This document shows, piece after piece, positions 41,684 through 57,106 of a stretch of DNA of 64,000 nucleotides. The stretch comes from Primula veris (Eukaryota; Streptophyta; Magnoliopsida; Ericales; Primulaceae): the NCBI GenBank assembly GCA_963682055.1, contig OY821746.1:5429992-5493991 (forward strand), read 5' to 3'. The first letter of the stretch is position 1, and each line of letters begins with the position of its first letter. The notes beneath the pieces were generated by a model. It was given only the letters and a program-made list of their open reading frames with translations, searched no databases and was not told the DNA's origin. Made by a program: the position numbers and the translations under genes.

Positions 41684-42391
41684 TCAAATCAAATTAGCCT
41701 CTAACCAGGGCAGAAGAGCTGATCCCCAACTATACTCAGCACATGTGTCAAAATTCTCCAGAAATGGCAGAGGCCAGAGTGGAATCTGATCACTGCTCTT
41801 ATCTGAAAATACATGTGCCCCCAGTAATAATAACATGGCAGCCCTACACTGATATAGCAAACGCTCCTCACTAGGGTTGGGGGGTAATTCACCAAAGGTG
41901 TGTAACATCCAATCAAGTCTAACTGTCAAACAGTTTGTATCCACTTGATTGTCAGCCGGTCTAACAGCCAACAAACTCTCTATCATATCCAACCTGCTCA
42001 CCCTGTTATCATTCCGCTCCGACCGGGTAACAGCAAGACCATCCACCCTGAGACCAAGCATAATCTCTACATCCTGTAAAGATATCCCCAACTCTCCACC
42101 GACAAAATGGAACGAGTGTGTCTCATCACGCCACCTATCAACTAAGGCTGTAAGCAAGCATCGGTCTACGGTATAATTACCTATAGTGTGAATACCGTAA
42201 AAACCAGCCCTAATCATATTTTGAACTACCCTTTCAGGCGTCGGTATCTGCCAACTATAATTATAAACTCTAATCTTATTGCCATCTCCTCTACCCGCTT
42301 CTCTTCCAGCATCTCAAGTCTGATTAGAAATGTGACCGGTTTGTCGTAAAATGTCCAACCTGCCTTTAATATATGGACCTGGCTCTGCCAT
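41684..42391 (-). pseudogene. Plant mobile domain (PMD, MAIN-like) gene, interrupted
   Basis: From an ATG at 42391 the frame gives about 25 codons, then one TGA (42314-42316), then stays open to 41684. The main open part starts at Met 42217 with 177 residues. It has the plant mobile domain seen in MAIN/MAIL1 and in proteins labelled serine/threonine phosphatase 7 long form homolog. Recognisable parts are the D-R-x-L-L-x-A-L-V-x-R-W start, a GE-x-x-x-x-L-x-D-V-x-x-x-L-GL-x-x-DG block and a late Y-S-W-GSA-x-L-x-W-L block. The family is usually longer, so this copy is truncated. A likely 5'-UTR intron (donor near 43345, acceptor before 42391) contains the 42400-42780 minisatellite. PMD genes occur both as host genes for silencing/meristem function and as transposon cargo; here it sits in a MULE. 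Confidence 0.75.
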
Positions 42392-42399
42392 TCTAACTA

Positions 42400-42780
42400 T
42401 GATAACCAAATATAACTCAATTAATGATAACCAAACAATGATAAAATAACCAATTAATAACCAATTAATGATAACCAAACAATGATAACTCAATGATAAC
42501 CAATTAATGATAACTCAATGATAACCAAACAATGATAACTCAATTATAACCAATTAATTATAGCCAAATAATGATAACTCAATGATAACCAATTAATGAT
42601 AATCAAATAATGATAACTCAATGATAACCAATTAATAATAACCAAAACAATGATAACTCAATTATAACCAAACAATGGTAACTCAATTTTTTAATCATAA
42701 CCAAACAATAATAACTCAATTTTTTAATCATAACCAAACACATTTAATGATCACCAAACAATGATAACTCAATTTTTTTA
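42400..42780. repeat. AT-rich minisatellite (AATGATAACTCAATGATAACC-like)
   Basis: Many imperfect copies of 13-28-bp units combining GATAACCAA, TTAATGATAA and ACAATGATAACTCAA. It lies just upstream of the PMD frame, within its presumed leader intron. Confidence 0.85.
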
Positions 42781-43025
42781 TAAAACGGATAAAATATCAA
42801 CAACCTCAATTTTTATTGGTGTTTGGGCAAACAAACTAATTAAAAAACATAATTTTATAAAAACCCCTAATTTTCAAAACGGGTAAATATTAATAAAGCT
42901 AACAATTTTTATTTTTCTCAATCAAAACAAATAACCATCATAAACATGTAACATCATAACCAAACCATTAGTAATAAATATCTAAATAAACAAATTTCAA
43001 TAAAAACCATAATTTTTTTATTAAA

Positions 43026-43325
43026 TGGGACAAATATCAACAATTATTATAATTTCTATAATTAATATAAACAAACAACAAACAATTATATATAGTTAAG
43101 TGAATTATGAATTTGCATATTTTATATATTTTTTCCTATTTTACAAATTGAAATTACAAAAAAAAAATGCAAAAATGGGATAAATATCAACAATTATTAT
43201 AATTTCTATAATTAATATAAACAACAACAAACAATTATATATAGCTAAGTGAATAATCAATTTGCATATTTTATATATTTTTTTCTATTTTACAAATTAA
43301 AATTACACAAAATAAATAATAAATT
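43026..43325. repeat. 150-bp tandem duplication
   Basis: Copies beginning TGGGAYAAATATCAACAATT at 43026 and 43176 follow each other with few differences. Confidence 0.85.
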
Positions 43326-43610
43326 AGAGAATAAAAGATATACCTTGAATTATGGATAAATTTGATCGATGATTTGGGGTTTTTTGTTAAGAAATTTGAT
43401 AGTTATTGTGGTTGATTGATTTGGGTGGTTTTTTTGGATGAAAATTGGGGGTTTTTGAGAGAAAGAGAGAAAATGTAGTATAAAAATTGTTTTTTTTAAA
43501 AAAAACGTAAGTTTCTGTTTTTCAGGGACTTGCTGTGTAATTTTTACGCAGGGACTGACTGTGTAATTTCTGAAAAGTATGGACTGACTGTGTAATTTCT
43601 GCAGAATTGA

Positions 43611-43784
43611 CTGTAGACCGTAGATTTAATCTACGGTTTACAGTGATTTACTATAAACCGTAGATTAAATCTACGGTCTACAGTCAATCACTGTAAACCG
43701 TAGATTTAATCTACGGTTTACAGTAATTGACTGTACGGTTTACACTAAATCACTGTAAACCGTAGGTTTTTTCTACAGTTTATA
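43611..43784. repeat. Palindrome array, right end of the MULE/PMD region
   Basis: Three 33-bp palindromes at 43611-43643, 43651-43683 and 43691-43723 are spaced by 7 bp (TGATTTA, TCAATCA). They are followed by a half copy (43731-43744) and a degenerate fourth copy (43753-43784). Each centres on ATTTAAT between ACCGTAG and CTACGGT. Confidence 0.9.
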
Positions 43785-43829
43785 CGTTTTTTCAGCAAAA
43801 AAGTGTAGTATAAAAATCAAATTTCTTAC

Positions 43830-45060
43830 CTGAATTATTGGAAGTAATTAATTTGAATAATTAGGTGTGGACTTTTGACTGATATAAAGAATTTCTCTTT
43901 TGGAATATGCAAGGACTAAATAGGCAAATGGAGGCATGGTCAAATAAAAAAATCCATGAAATAAATGCAACATTAATGAAAAGTAACCTTTTTTTCCGTT
44001 AAAAGAACAAAAATGTGAAATAAAATCATACTATATAAAGTTTCTTTAATGTTTCTCCAAATTAGTCACATCTTACATCTTTTAAAAGAAATTACTGTTG
44101 GCACTTTTTCTAATTTAGGAACTTATAATTATATTTAACACATGGATGGGTCGGAGTCCGCATGACGCTATTATATATTCGCAAGACAATACATATCTCA
44201 TGTATTTTGAAATCATAATAAACTTGTATCTTATTATCGGTTCCCATTTCTTATTATTTCACATTGAATTTTTTTTTTAAAAAAACTCATTTTTCCTTCG
44301 GGTATGGCGGTTCTATTTTCCGTACTTACAACTCCAAACTTATACTAAGTGGGAAAAATTACATTAATGGAATCCTTAGTTTCATTTAGGTTCCATTTGT
44401 TTCGTTAGTTACACATGTAACTCTATAGTCTTTGCCAATTCTACCTTTCAAACCTAAAAAAACTTGTAAAACAGGTTTCTTTTATAGTTTTTTCACTTAG
44501 GAAGAACTCTTAATTACTAAGCAGTAACTAAGAGAAGAACATGACCGTGAATTACATCGTGGATTTAAACACCAATATCATCCATTGACATTGTTTTACT
44601 CTATGATAATCTACGAGATAAGATGCTTTTTGCTTGTCATCGAGACCAAGTTATAATTACTTCTCTTCAATCTAAACCACAAACTAACATGTGAATACTT
44701 GCTTCTTTTATGAATTTATTACAAATACGTTATTGCTTTTGCATTGTGCAGAGTAAAGTGAAAATAAACAGTTGAAAGAAATCATCTTAAAGAGCATAAT
44801 CAAAACTATTGTCTATTATGATTTTGTTTTGACTCTCATAAAATGTAACCATATAGAATGTTTAATGTAACTATGAGTCTGTATGGATACCATTTGAGAA
44901 AGTGATAAAAACGAAGACCATGATATTCATTTCAAGAATATTCTTTTTAAGCATGGTTCAAATTTCAAATATTTAGTAACACAAAGGACCAAAAATGTAT
45001 TTCAATAAAGCACCAAATAACAACACTTCACTGACCACCCTACACATCCTATCCACACCA
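43830..45060. other. Spacer between the element and THI1
   Basis: No gene is seen. It contains the distal 5' flank of THI1. Confidence 0.5.
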
Positions 45061-45115
45061 CACGTGTCCAAGACATCATCAGCCAGATACATTTGATCAC
45101 TTTAGCCTATATATA
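45061..45115 (+). promoter_or_regulatory. THI1 promoter: G-box and TATA box
   Basis: A perfect CACGTG lies at 45061-45066 and a TATATATA box at 45108-45115, about 86 bp before the ATG. G-boxes are bound by bHLH/bZIP factors of light and clock pathways, which fits the known light/circadian control of thiamin synthesis genes. The binding itself is inference. Confidence 0.7.
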
Positions 45116-45200
45116 GTATGCATGTCGCCACTCTCATAGTACTAAAAACACTCTTAAAACCTTTTATTTTAATTTTATTTTTGTCTAAAAAATATATATA

Positions 45201-48707
<3,507 letters not shown>

Positions 48708-48729
48708 GTCTTTTTTAGCTAGGTTGTCT

Positions 48730-48735
48730 AATAAA
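48730..48735 (+). terminator. Polyadenylation signal of THI1
   Basis: AATAAA lies 23 bp after the stop codon, rather close. Later T/A-rich signals may be used as well. Confidence 0.45.
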
Positions 48736-49259
48736 ATCGAATGAAGAAAGCATCTGTCACCTTTTATAAGGGTGTAATTAAGGCAAATGTTTCGTGACTT
48801 CAAATTTCGGTTTCCTCTTGTCTTCCTTTTGTGGACAAAACGAATGTTAGAGACTTGCTCTTTTTTTAATTTTAATCTTGGTTTTTATCTCTATTTTTTG
48901 TTTTATTAATTCATAATCTCTGTAATTATGGATTACATCTTTTAAGCAAAGTGGCTGATCTACTCAAGACTGAGAGAAAGACAAGGTTTTATCGGTTTAA
49001 ACTTCTAGTTGTTTCAGGCGAACAAACCAAATTGGTTGGTACTAATTAAACTAGACATTAACATATAATGATGGTTCATACGCAATTCTTTTTGCAGCAA
49101 AGCAAACCCTCAGTTTCAATACCGTAAGGGAACCCATGACAGCTAAGAATCGAGATGTTATGAAGGTGATATAATATCAGTAATATTAGCGAAAACAACG
49201 AAAATCACATTGTAACTTGACTCTTTTGTATTATGTTAGGGGAGTTTAATGACGAACGC
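48736..49259. other. Spacer between THI1 and the COBRA-like gene
   Basis: No gene seen. Confidence 0.6.
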
Positions 49260-49268
49260 TATAAATAG
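49260..49268 (+). promoter_or_regulatory. TATA box of the COBRA-like gene
   Basis: TATAAATAG lies about 315 bp before the start codon. A long pyrimidine-rich leader (49400-49470) follows. The open frame at 49332-49526 lies within that leader and is not coding. Confidence 0.6.
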
Positions 49269-49583
49269 AATAATCGTCCTTTTTTTCTGCTAAACAGCAA
49301 TTGCCAGACCTCTGAAAATCTCTTTCCTCCTTTGAAATCGGTGAAACCAGAGGAAGAGAGAGCCTTTGAACGAGTCTTTTCTATAATAAGCCAATTCTGT
49401 ACCAAACCTACCAATACTCTACCTTCTCGCTCTCTTATTTTTCTCCCTCATTTCTCTCTCTCTCCCACCACGCCGTGTGCTCTCACGAGACATCGGCTGG
49501 TGTTCATCCTTCAATTTACATTCTAACTCTAAAATATCAAATCTCCCTTAACACCTATCTTAAAATTCATATCTAGCCAAGGA

Positions 49584-52500
49584 ATGAAGATACCATTTCA
49601 TTTGGTATCTAGTATATTCTTTGTTGCTATAATCCTATCATCTTCATTTACCGATGCAGACTATAACTTTGACACAGCCGCTGGTGGAGCTGGTGGAGAT
49701 GGTGGAGATGGTGGAGATGGTGGTGACATAAGCATGTCGGGCCCCAAGGAGGCGGAGGACTGCAATGGCATCTTCGTCTCATACACGTTAGTCTTTCTAC
49801 ATTTGAACAACCTTCATGTTATATACTAGAGGAATGAAACCATATTTTCGATCTTAGGGATAAATTTTCAAAAAAATTAGAATCCACAGGCATTAGAATC
49901 TATACAAAGTTTTAATCCAGATAAATAAGTGAAATCCTTCGAAAAGACAGTTTCTACGAATTTTGAAAAAAAAACCCGTAATGCTGACATCCTAGTTCAA
50001 GAAAATCTGCATTCACTTTTGTAATATCGATCACCATAAACGTCTGGAAATGTTGCGAATATGTTAGAATTATCCCAGACCTACACCAAGGTATCAACGG
50101 TTAAAATTTTTTTCACAAAATATTCCATCTTTTTCCGGTTTATTTGTTTTGTAATGAAAAGTATATACCTTGACAAACAAATACAACAGATTCCATCCAA
50201 AGGAAATTAGACTATGCCAATGGGCTTTCATCAAACTTGATATCCCCCTTTCATTTTCTCTAAGATTCTAACGATCATCTTTTGGAGCTTTTGATTTTCA
50301 ATGTTTCGTAATTTAATGTCTTGCATACCCTTCCAGGTTCACGTCTCGGGAGAAGGAATTTCCACTGGTAAAGAACGCAACAGCGCAAGCATGGAAGTTC
50401 AAGTCCCAGCTGTACCTCCTCAACGGAGGTGCAGAAGAGCTCAAGGCATGGCAAGTGTTTGTTGGTTTCCAACACGACGAAGTCCTTGTCAAAGCCAAGG
50501 GTGCCATGGTGGCAGATGACCTTCCTGCCAAGGTCGGGAACAATGGTACGATCTTCATGGGGTCCCCTAACCCCGACCTTATGACCGCTATAGAGACAGC
50601 TTCGGACTTTACCCAGATGCAAGCGACGGTACAGATGACTGGGACAATGTTCGGTTTGAAAAAAGGAAGTCCCATGCCTAAGACGATAAAGCTTCTCAAC
50701 GACGGATTTAAGTGCCCTGCCATCAAACGCAAAGGTAAGTTCCCCTCAGATTAACAACATAAACCTTATAGTTACAACGATTTGGAAATAAGATGTGATT
50801 TTTTTTGGTATATTCAAAACTAATACTATAAAATTTATATACTAGAATTAATAAAGGAACGTTGCCCAAAATGTGTCTACCAAATATGTCATGAATTAAC
50901 AATTACGCTTAGATGACCAATTGATCATTGATTAATAGGCTTTTGTTGATATGTATATCGCTAAGTGGAGAGTTTAAAGAATCAAAGCTTCATAATTTCT
51001 GAAAAGCTTGATGATTTATCTCGAGCATTATCTAAAGATGATAATCCATTTTGATAGCGAGCTAAACGTGCAAGATAGACGATCCCTCCTTCCATTAGAA
51101 AGCCTAATATCAGGATTTTGCAGTAGATTGTACACACAAAAACATCTATCAACTACCGCAGGAGAAAATTTATTGAAATTTCACATGAAAACTTAAATTT
51201 CAAATTTCTCATTCTTATGAATAAGTTTGGGCAATGTGTTGCAGATCAGCATTCATCTCATAAGCAATAACTGTCAAATAAGTTGGTTATCCAGTTAAAA
51301 TTTACCAAGTATTATTGTACGCCAAGGAAAGGTCAAAACTTAAAAAACTTTGAGAGCCAAGTAGTTAAAGCACAAAAAGATAGGAAATTAAAAAACCAAG
51401 CCAACTAATTAATTTGTTAATACATTCAGCTAAGACAATGTTGATGTGCTGCAAAAGAGACCCAAAATTCAAGTCCAGGGACAAGAACACCAAGTTCATG
51501 CCACGTCGATACGGCGACCTCTCTCTCACCTACGATGTCCTCCAAGCCTTCGAAGGCAACTACCTCGCGCAAGTCACCATCGACAACAACCACCCTCTAG
51601 GCCGCCTCGACCATTGGAACTTAACATGGGAGTGGAAAAGAGGAGAGTTTATTAACACCATGAGAGGAGCTTACACACACAAAATAGACTCCTCGGAATG
51701 TATATACGGTCTCCAGGGAGTGCACTACAGTACTATGGATTTTTCAACAGTGATGAACTGTCAGAGAAAACCTATAATCTCCGATCTTCCGAAAGAACGT
51801 GCCAATGACGAGAAAGTTGGGAAATTACCGTATTGTTGTAGAAACGGGACTCTTTTACCCGTTACCATGAATGAAACTGAATCTAAGGCCATCTTCCAGC
51901 TTCAGGTTTTGTATGGTTATATTTCAGAATGAATACAAGTACAAGATGCTGCTAGCTTTTAGACCAGTGTTGTAAAATGCAAAAGCATGCTAAAGCTTTT
52001 TTCCAAGTTAATTGTAAGTTTTTTTAGGAGGTTAAAAAGCTTATGATTTTTGACCTGTTGAGCAAAATGTTTTCACATACACAAATGAGTAAAAAAGAGC
52101 TTTTCAAGCTTGAATCGAGCCTATTAAAACATATATTCGTACACACATTTTCGGCTTAAAATCAAAAGATTTTTAACGTTTGCAGTAGATACATCTTTAA
52201 TTAACTGATTCCTGTTCCGATAAAGTTAATGCAACCAACACCAATTCTGTTATAAAAACAGGTCTATAAAATGCCCCCAGATGTGAAGAGGACGGTTCTC
52301 TTTCCCCCTCAGAAATGGCAAATCAATGGCGTTGTTAATCCAGAATACAAATGTGGGGCGCCGATCAGAGTTGACCCAACTCAGTTCCCTGACCCGAGTG
52401 GCCTTGCAGCCCAAAGTACAGCTGTCGCCAGCTGGCAGGTGACCTGTAATATTACTAAGCCCAAGCCGAACGAGAACAAGTGTTGTGTCTCCTTCTCAGC

Positions 52501-53203
52501 TTACTATGCCGAGTCTGTGATCCCTTGCAATACATGTGCGTGTGGGTGTGATGACGACGCAGTATGTGATAAGAAAGCAAGTCCCATGCTTCTCCCTCCA
52601 GAGGCTCTCCTTGTACCGTTCGTTAATAGAACTGCTCAGGCAAAAGCATGGGCTAGTCTAAAGCATTTACCTAATCCGATGAAAAAGCCCTGCCCTGATA
52701 ACTGCGGTATAAGCATAAACTGGCATGTAGATACAGATTATAACAGCGGATGGACTTCCCGGATGACTCTATTCAACTGGGACAAAGAGCCTTTCGAGGA
52801 CTGGTTTGCAGCTGTCCAGATGAAGAAAGCATTCGTCGGGTTTGAAAATGTATACTCATTCAATGGAACAAAATTGCCTAAGCTTAATAACACGATTTTC
52901 TTCCAAGGGAAAGAGGGATTGAATTTCTTGATGGGGGAGGTTAATAATACTAAACCAAATAAGCCTAGGGTACCTGGGAAACAACAAACGGTGATGTCTT
53001 TTCTGAAGAAACATACACCTGGTATAAATGTGGCAGGTGGTGACGGTTTCCCTACCAAAGTGTACTTTAACGGGGAAGAGTGTGCATTGCCTCACAAGTT
53101 ACCGAAGAGAAGTGGGGCCCACAGATCGACCGTTGTTGCATTTATGCCCGCGGTTGTTTTCAGTATCCTGACTTTTGTCATCGTGGGGGAGCGCTTTCAT
53201 TGA
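49584..53203 (+). CDS. COBRA-like protein, COBL7-type, GPI-anchored
   Basis: Four exons: 49584-49786, 50337-50734, 51430-51905 and 52262-53203. Junction phases are consistent (2, 1, 0) with GT/AG sites. The product has 672 residues, the size of the long COBL7-11 subgroup. Residues 1-24 are a signal peptide. A Gly/Asp-rich linker follows, then the N-terminal extra domain (about 60-215) and the COBRA domain (about 215-600) with the conserved CCVSFSAYY and cysteine-rich NTCACGC stretch. The last 20 residues are hydrophobic and look like a GPI-attachment tail after a small-residue site. Several N-x-S/T sites are present. COBRA proteins act at the plasma membrane/wall in cellulose deposition and oriented expansion; members of the long subgroup affect reproductive tissues and guard cells. 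Exact paralogue is not certain. Confidence 0.93.
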
Positions 53204-54205
53204 TTTACTATTCTTCCATTTATTAGGGTAATGTTTTCTTGAATGTTGTTCGCTTTGAATATTAATTTTGCATTTATAACAGTTCCTTTTCTGTGTGTTG
53301 CTATTGTTTTTGTTGAGGTTGGCTTGATTGTTTTCTTATTATTGTATCAGCATTTGGAGAGGACATAAAGAGAGAGGAAAGAAGATTGTCGTTGGGAAGA
53401 CTTGTTGTTAGCAAAATGATGAATTAACAGGAGATGATGTAACAAGTTGTGACACAGGCTATGAATTTTCACATTATAACTTATACAAAAATTATGGTGT
53501 TTTGGTTTTGACTTCTGAGTATTAAGAGAAGCTAAGGATTTCATCTTTAATTGTTATTATGTTCTTAAATCTTTTCGATTTTTGTTAAATATCATGTTCA
53601 GACTTCAGACACTAGGCACTTCTAGTTTTAATAATTATAAAATTTCTCATTTGTACTTCATTACCTTTTCCCCAAAATTTAGTCTCTCTTGGACTTCATA
53701 TCTTCTGTTTCATGAAAAAAATCTAAAATTGCTAAAAAGTAGAAAAAGAGATTGGGTTATATTTAACTGATTCAGCTCATAACTAACAAACAAAAGGTAC
53801 AACAATGGGATTCAACTTCCAATTCAAGGGTACTCTGAATTGGGTTTGACCAGAATGAGATTAGTTAGACTACCAGTACTTCTAATTGTTTAGTTAACTT
53901 AACCCATATTTCAAGGTACGAATATTCTCTAAAAATGTTCAAGCAAGGTATTATGATCTTCAAATAAGTATAGTAGACACCCAAAAAGTGCATATATGCT
54001 TTGCACTGGTAGTGAAGATATCCCTAGATTAAGGATAACAATAAAGGGTACTAATTAAAGCTTCACTACCAAGATGCCCACACAACTTTTGCCTACAAAA
54101 ACCCGAACCTTAGACCCATTCTATTCATCCCAGCAAGTCTCAGCTTCTCGAGTTTTGGCCAAGTTTTTGACTCTTTTTTTCATATTCCGAGTTCAAAAAA
54201 TTCCA
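53204..54205. other. Spacer and promoter of the early nodulin-like gene
   Basis: No gene or clear TATA box. An in-frame ATG at 54074 precedes the chosen start of the next gene. Confidence 0.5.
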
Positions 54206-55183
54206 ATGGCCATTTCGAGATCAAACTATAATGGCCTAGCTTTATATGTCTTGGGGGTGGTTAGTATATTGTTGTTAGTCCAGAGAGGTGATGCTTATGA
54301 ATTCAAGGTTGGTGGCTCAAGTGGTTGGGCAGTCCCATCTAATGATCAAAACTATAATCAGTGGGCCGAAAAGAACCGCTTTTCAATCGGAGACACACTA
54401 TGTAAGTCTTTAATAATGAACCATAAGTTCACAGTGTATTAAACTGATCCACATACATTTAGAAGCTAAGAAGCCACAAACTTACAACTAATGCATCTTG
54501 TTATTTTAGAAGAGTCTAATGTGCTTAATTAGGCGCTGCTAAATGCCATTAATTAGGCGCTGCTAGATGCCATCTTGTTATTTTTTTTCACTAATAATTT
54601 ATCCATTACAATAACATAAGTAAAGGACACCATGATTCTACCTCTACAATCTATCTAGTCTCTCTTTCAGAAAATTGCAACTGATTTTGTTTATAGAGTG
54701 CATATACATGATATACTAGAATAGAGAAGTACTTGATCTGTAGGAATTAATTTACTAAATTACTAAGATTATTCGTTACAATACATAATTATTTTTGTTT
54801 GGTCAGTGTTTATGTTCCCATCAGACAAAGACTCAGTCCTCCAAGTAACAAAAGAGCATTACACCAACTGCACAACAGAGAAACCAATTGCAAAATTCAC
54901 AGACTCCCCTACAGTTTTCAAATTCAATCAATCAGGTCCCTTCTATTTCATTAGTGGCGCCAAAGACAATTGCCTAAACAACGAAAAGCTACACGTTGTC
55001 GTCCTCACCGACAGGACCGGAAGCAAAACATCTCCCCCTCCGTCTCCTACAGACTCCGATCAGTCTCCGGCGCCGACCTCCGACGAGGGACAAACCCAGT
55101 CACCTCCTAATAGTGGGGCAACTTCTTCAATTATGAGTTTTATGGTGTTGTTTGTGGGATTTTCTTTTGTTTTGGGATTTTAA
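54206..55183 (+). CDS. Early nodulin-like protein (phytocyanin family, ENODL)
   Basis: Two exons, 54206-54401 and 54807-55183 (GT/AG; phase 1), give 190 residues. The ATG at 54206 is preferred over the in-frame ATG at 54074 because it places a standard 30-residue signal peptide at the N-terminus. Next comes a plastocyanin-like domain (31-130) starting YEFKVGG and containing YNQWAEKNRFSIGD. Two cysteines, in HYTNC and KDNC, likely form the structural disulfide. The copper-ligand histidine of true cupredoxins is not present near KDNC, so copper binding is unlikely. A Pro/Ser/Thr-rich arabinogalactan-like segment and a hydrophobic GPI-type tail follow. Such proteins sit on the outer plasma membrane and take part in cell-surface signalling, reproduction and transport. 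Confidence 0.93.
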
Positions 55184-56268
55184 GTTTATGGGAAGATGGC
55201 ATAATTAGTTCTCACATTTTAATTGTGTTTCGGATATGGTCCTCAAATTGGTTTTTTTAATTATTTGTTTCTGCATGATTTTTCCCCCCTCTCATTTGTA
55301 CCAGACTTGAAATAAAGTGAGCGAGTTTCAGTTTTTATATGTAACGAAAGTTTAAGTTGATTGTTATGTAATAAATGTTGGGTTCTTGTCAGTTGTCAAG
55401 TGGTCCTGATATATAACAAAGTTCATGAATTAGTTGTCTAATTACGACTATTATGATTGCTTTTTTCTTTTTCAGTTAACATATCTAGTATAATTATCTG
55501 TATATTATATACAGGGGAGGTCCAGTGATTTTGTTTGTCCAATGGCTGCAGATTTTTTGTTGCTTGTGATGATGACGTAAGCAGCTTATTCGGTTGCCCA
55601 TATCATTTTTATCAAGTAAACATAAAATAAAATTAGATTTATTTTAATTGATATATATATATATATATAGGTGGGTGTTTTCTTTTGCAAATGTTGAATT
55701 AATCCAATTGACAATTTGAGCTAAAACCGAGTTTATAATAAACTGAGTTTTATATAATTTTATTGGTCTGAACCATTGCCTAAAAAAAATAAAAAAATTG
55801 TCCCAGCCCAGTCTCTGCCCCAGGCTCAAGACTTACTGGATTTGGGCCTGAACTGCCTCTGATATAATTCATTCCTCTCAAAGAAAAACATAATGGAGAA
55901 AATAAAAAATTATTATAATGCATCCGTTTATACTCTATTATTCTAGATTGTTTGTGATGGTCGGATGCCATTTCAAAGATAAACCGTATTTGAAAAATAT
56001 GTAAAAGCAGTTTGGATGGCCAAGTTGTGTATATGTGACGATGTAACATAAAAGTTTAAAATGAAGAAAACCAAATATATACACTACATCTATATATCTC
56101 ATAACTTGATTGAGCCATGGACATAAATGTGAAAATTAGAAGTTGGGTACTCCAATGCATTAATTTGGTTGCTAAGAAAATGTTCAAATATATATTACTA
56201 TATAATTTAGAGGAATTGAATTTAGTATTCTTGTTTCAAATAAATTTTCTTCAATATTTACACAAAAA
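55184..56268. other. Spacer upstream of tRNA-Gly
   Basis: No gene is seen. A short (TA)n tract lies at 55651-55670. Confidence 0.5.
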
Positions 56269-56339
56269 GCGCATCTAGTGTAGTGGTATCATAGTACCCT
56301 CCCACGGTACTGACCGGGGTTCGATTCCCCGGATGCGCA
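56269..56339 (+). tRNA. tRNA-Gly (anticodon CCC)
   Basis: A 71-nt cloverleaf: acceptor GCGCATC (56269-56275) pairs perfectly with GATGCGC (56332-56338). The anticodon stem GTACC/GGTAC holds the loop CTCCCAC with anticodon CCC at 56301-56303, reading GGG codons. The T-arm is CGGGG-TTCGATT-CCCCG, and the discriminator is A. The internal polymerase III B box GGTTCGATTCC is intact, and the A-box region (about 56274-56286) is present. A T-run at about 56343-56348 serves as terminator. No intron; CCA is not encoded, as normal in plants. Confidence 0.97.
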
Positions 56340-56709
56340 TAATTTTTTCAACTTTTTGTTCTTGTATATTTTTCTGCCAATAAAGATGTGGAGTTTCAGA
56401 CTTTATTAGAATAGAAAAAATATATCATCATAATTGCCAGTGGTTTCCCTTGTATATTTTTGGGTTAAGTTATAGTAACCTTTTTTTTAAAATCCAACTG
56501 TACAGAACCTTGTACCATTCCCCGGATGCGGAAAGTTTTTTTTATTTTTTATTCTAGTATTTTCTGCCAATAAATGTATGATGTTTCAGACTTTATTGGA
56601 AATAGAAAAAAAAATAATCACAATTGCCAGTGTGGTTGACCTTGTATATTTTTGTGGGTAAGTTATAACTTAGCTTCGTTTTTTTAATCCTCCAACTGTA
56701 CATAACCTT
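56324..56709. repeat. 193-bp tandem duplication including the tRNA 3' end
   Basis: Copy 1 starts at 56324 within the tRNA T-arm (ATTCCCCGGATGCG) and runs through its 3' flank. Copy 2 starts with the same 14 bases at 56517. Landmarks TTTTCTGCCAATAAA, GTTTCAGACTTTATT and ACAATTGCCAGTG recur in the same order. Copy 2 keeps only about 14 nt of the tRNA and cannot be functional. Confidence 0.92.
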
Positions 56710-57106
56710 GTATCATTTCTAGTTAATTACATCATACATTTACATATCTCCTTCCTCAGAGAGCGAGTAACAGCCGTTTTCATGATATAAAATTGAACTT
56801 ATTTACTGATAATATTTGCTAACATAGACAAAGGTACTAAGCATAGGCCTCTCTTCTTCAATTCCGCGTTGTCTCTATCGCCAACATCAAATACAACAGT
56901 TTTCTCAACTATCTGGCCATACACGTTTGCTTTCTCCTGGAGAAATAAGAGAGGAAGAGCACTTTGTTGGCTCAAAAGGAACGTTTTTTTAGTATCAAAA
57001 TCAAATTTAGAGTCATGTGACTCATGTATGATGTATATGGTTTCTAAAAGAAACAACTGTAACATTTATAATCTAGCTAACAGCTTGTAAACAAAATATT
57101 TATACA
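56710..57106. other. Spacer
   Basis: No credible gene; two overlapping opposite-strand frames of 73-88 codons look like chance. Confidence 0.5.

Noticed and set aside
48708..49250. TPP riboswitch after THI1
   Set aside because: I found no convincing TPP-aptamer core; in plants the riboswitch is normally in the THIC 3' UTR.
50313..50732. Minus-strand frames over exon 2 of the COBRA-like gene, and similar ones over THI1 and exon 4
   Set aside because: They are shadows of GC-richer coding exons.
54074..54205. N-terminal extension of the early nodulin-like protein from an upstream in-frame ATG
   Set aside because: It would bury the signal peptide 44 residues in; the ATG at 54206 gives a normal secreted protein.
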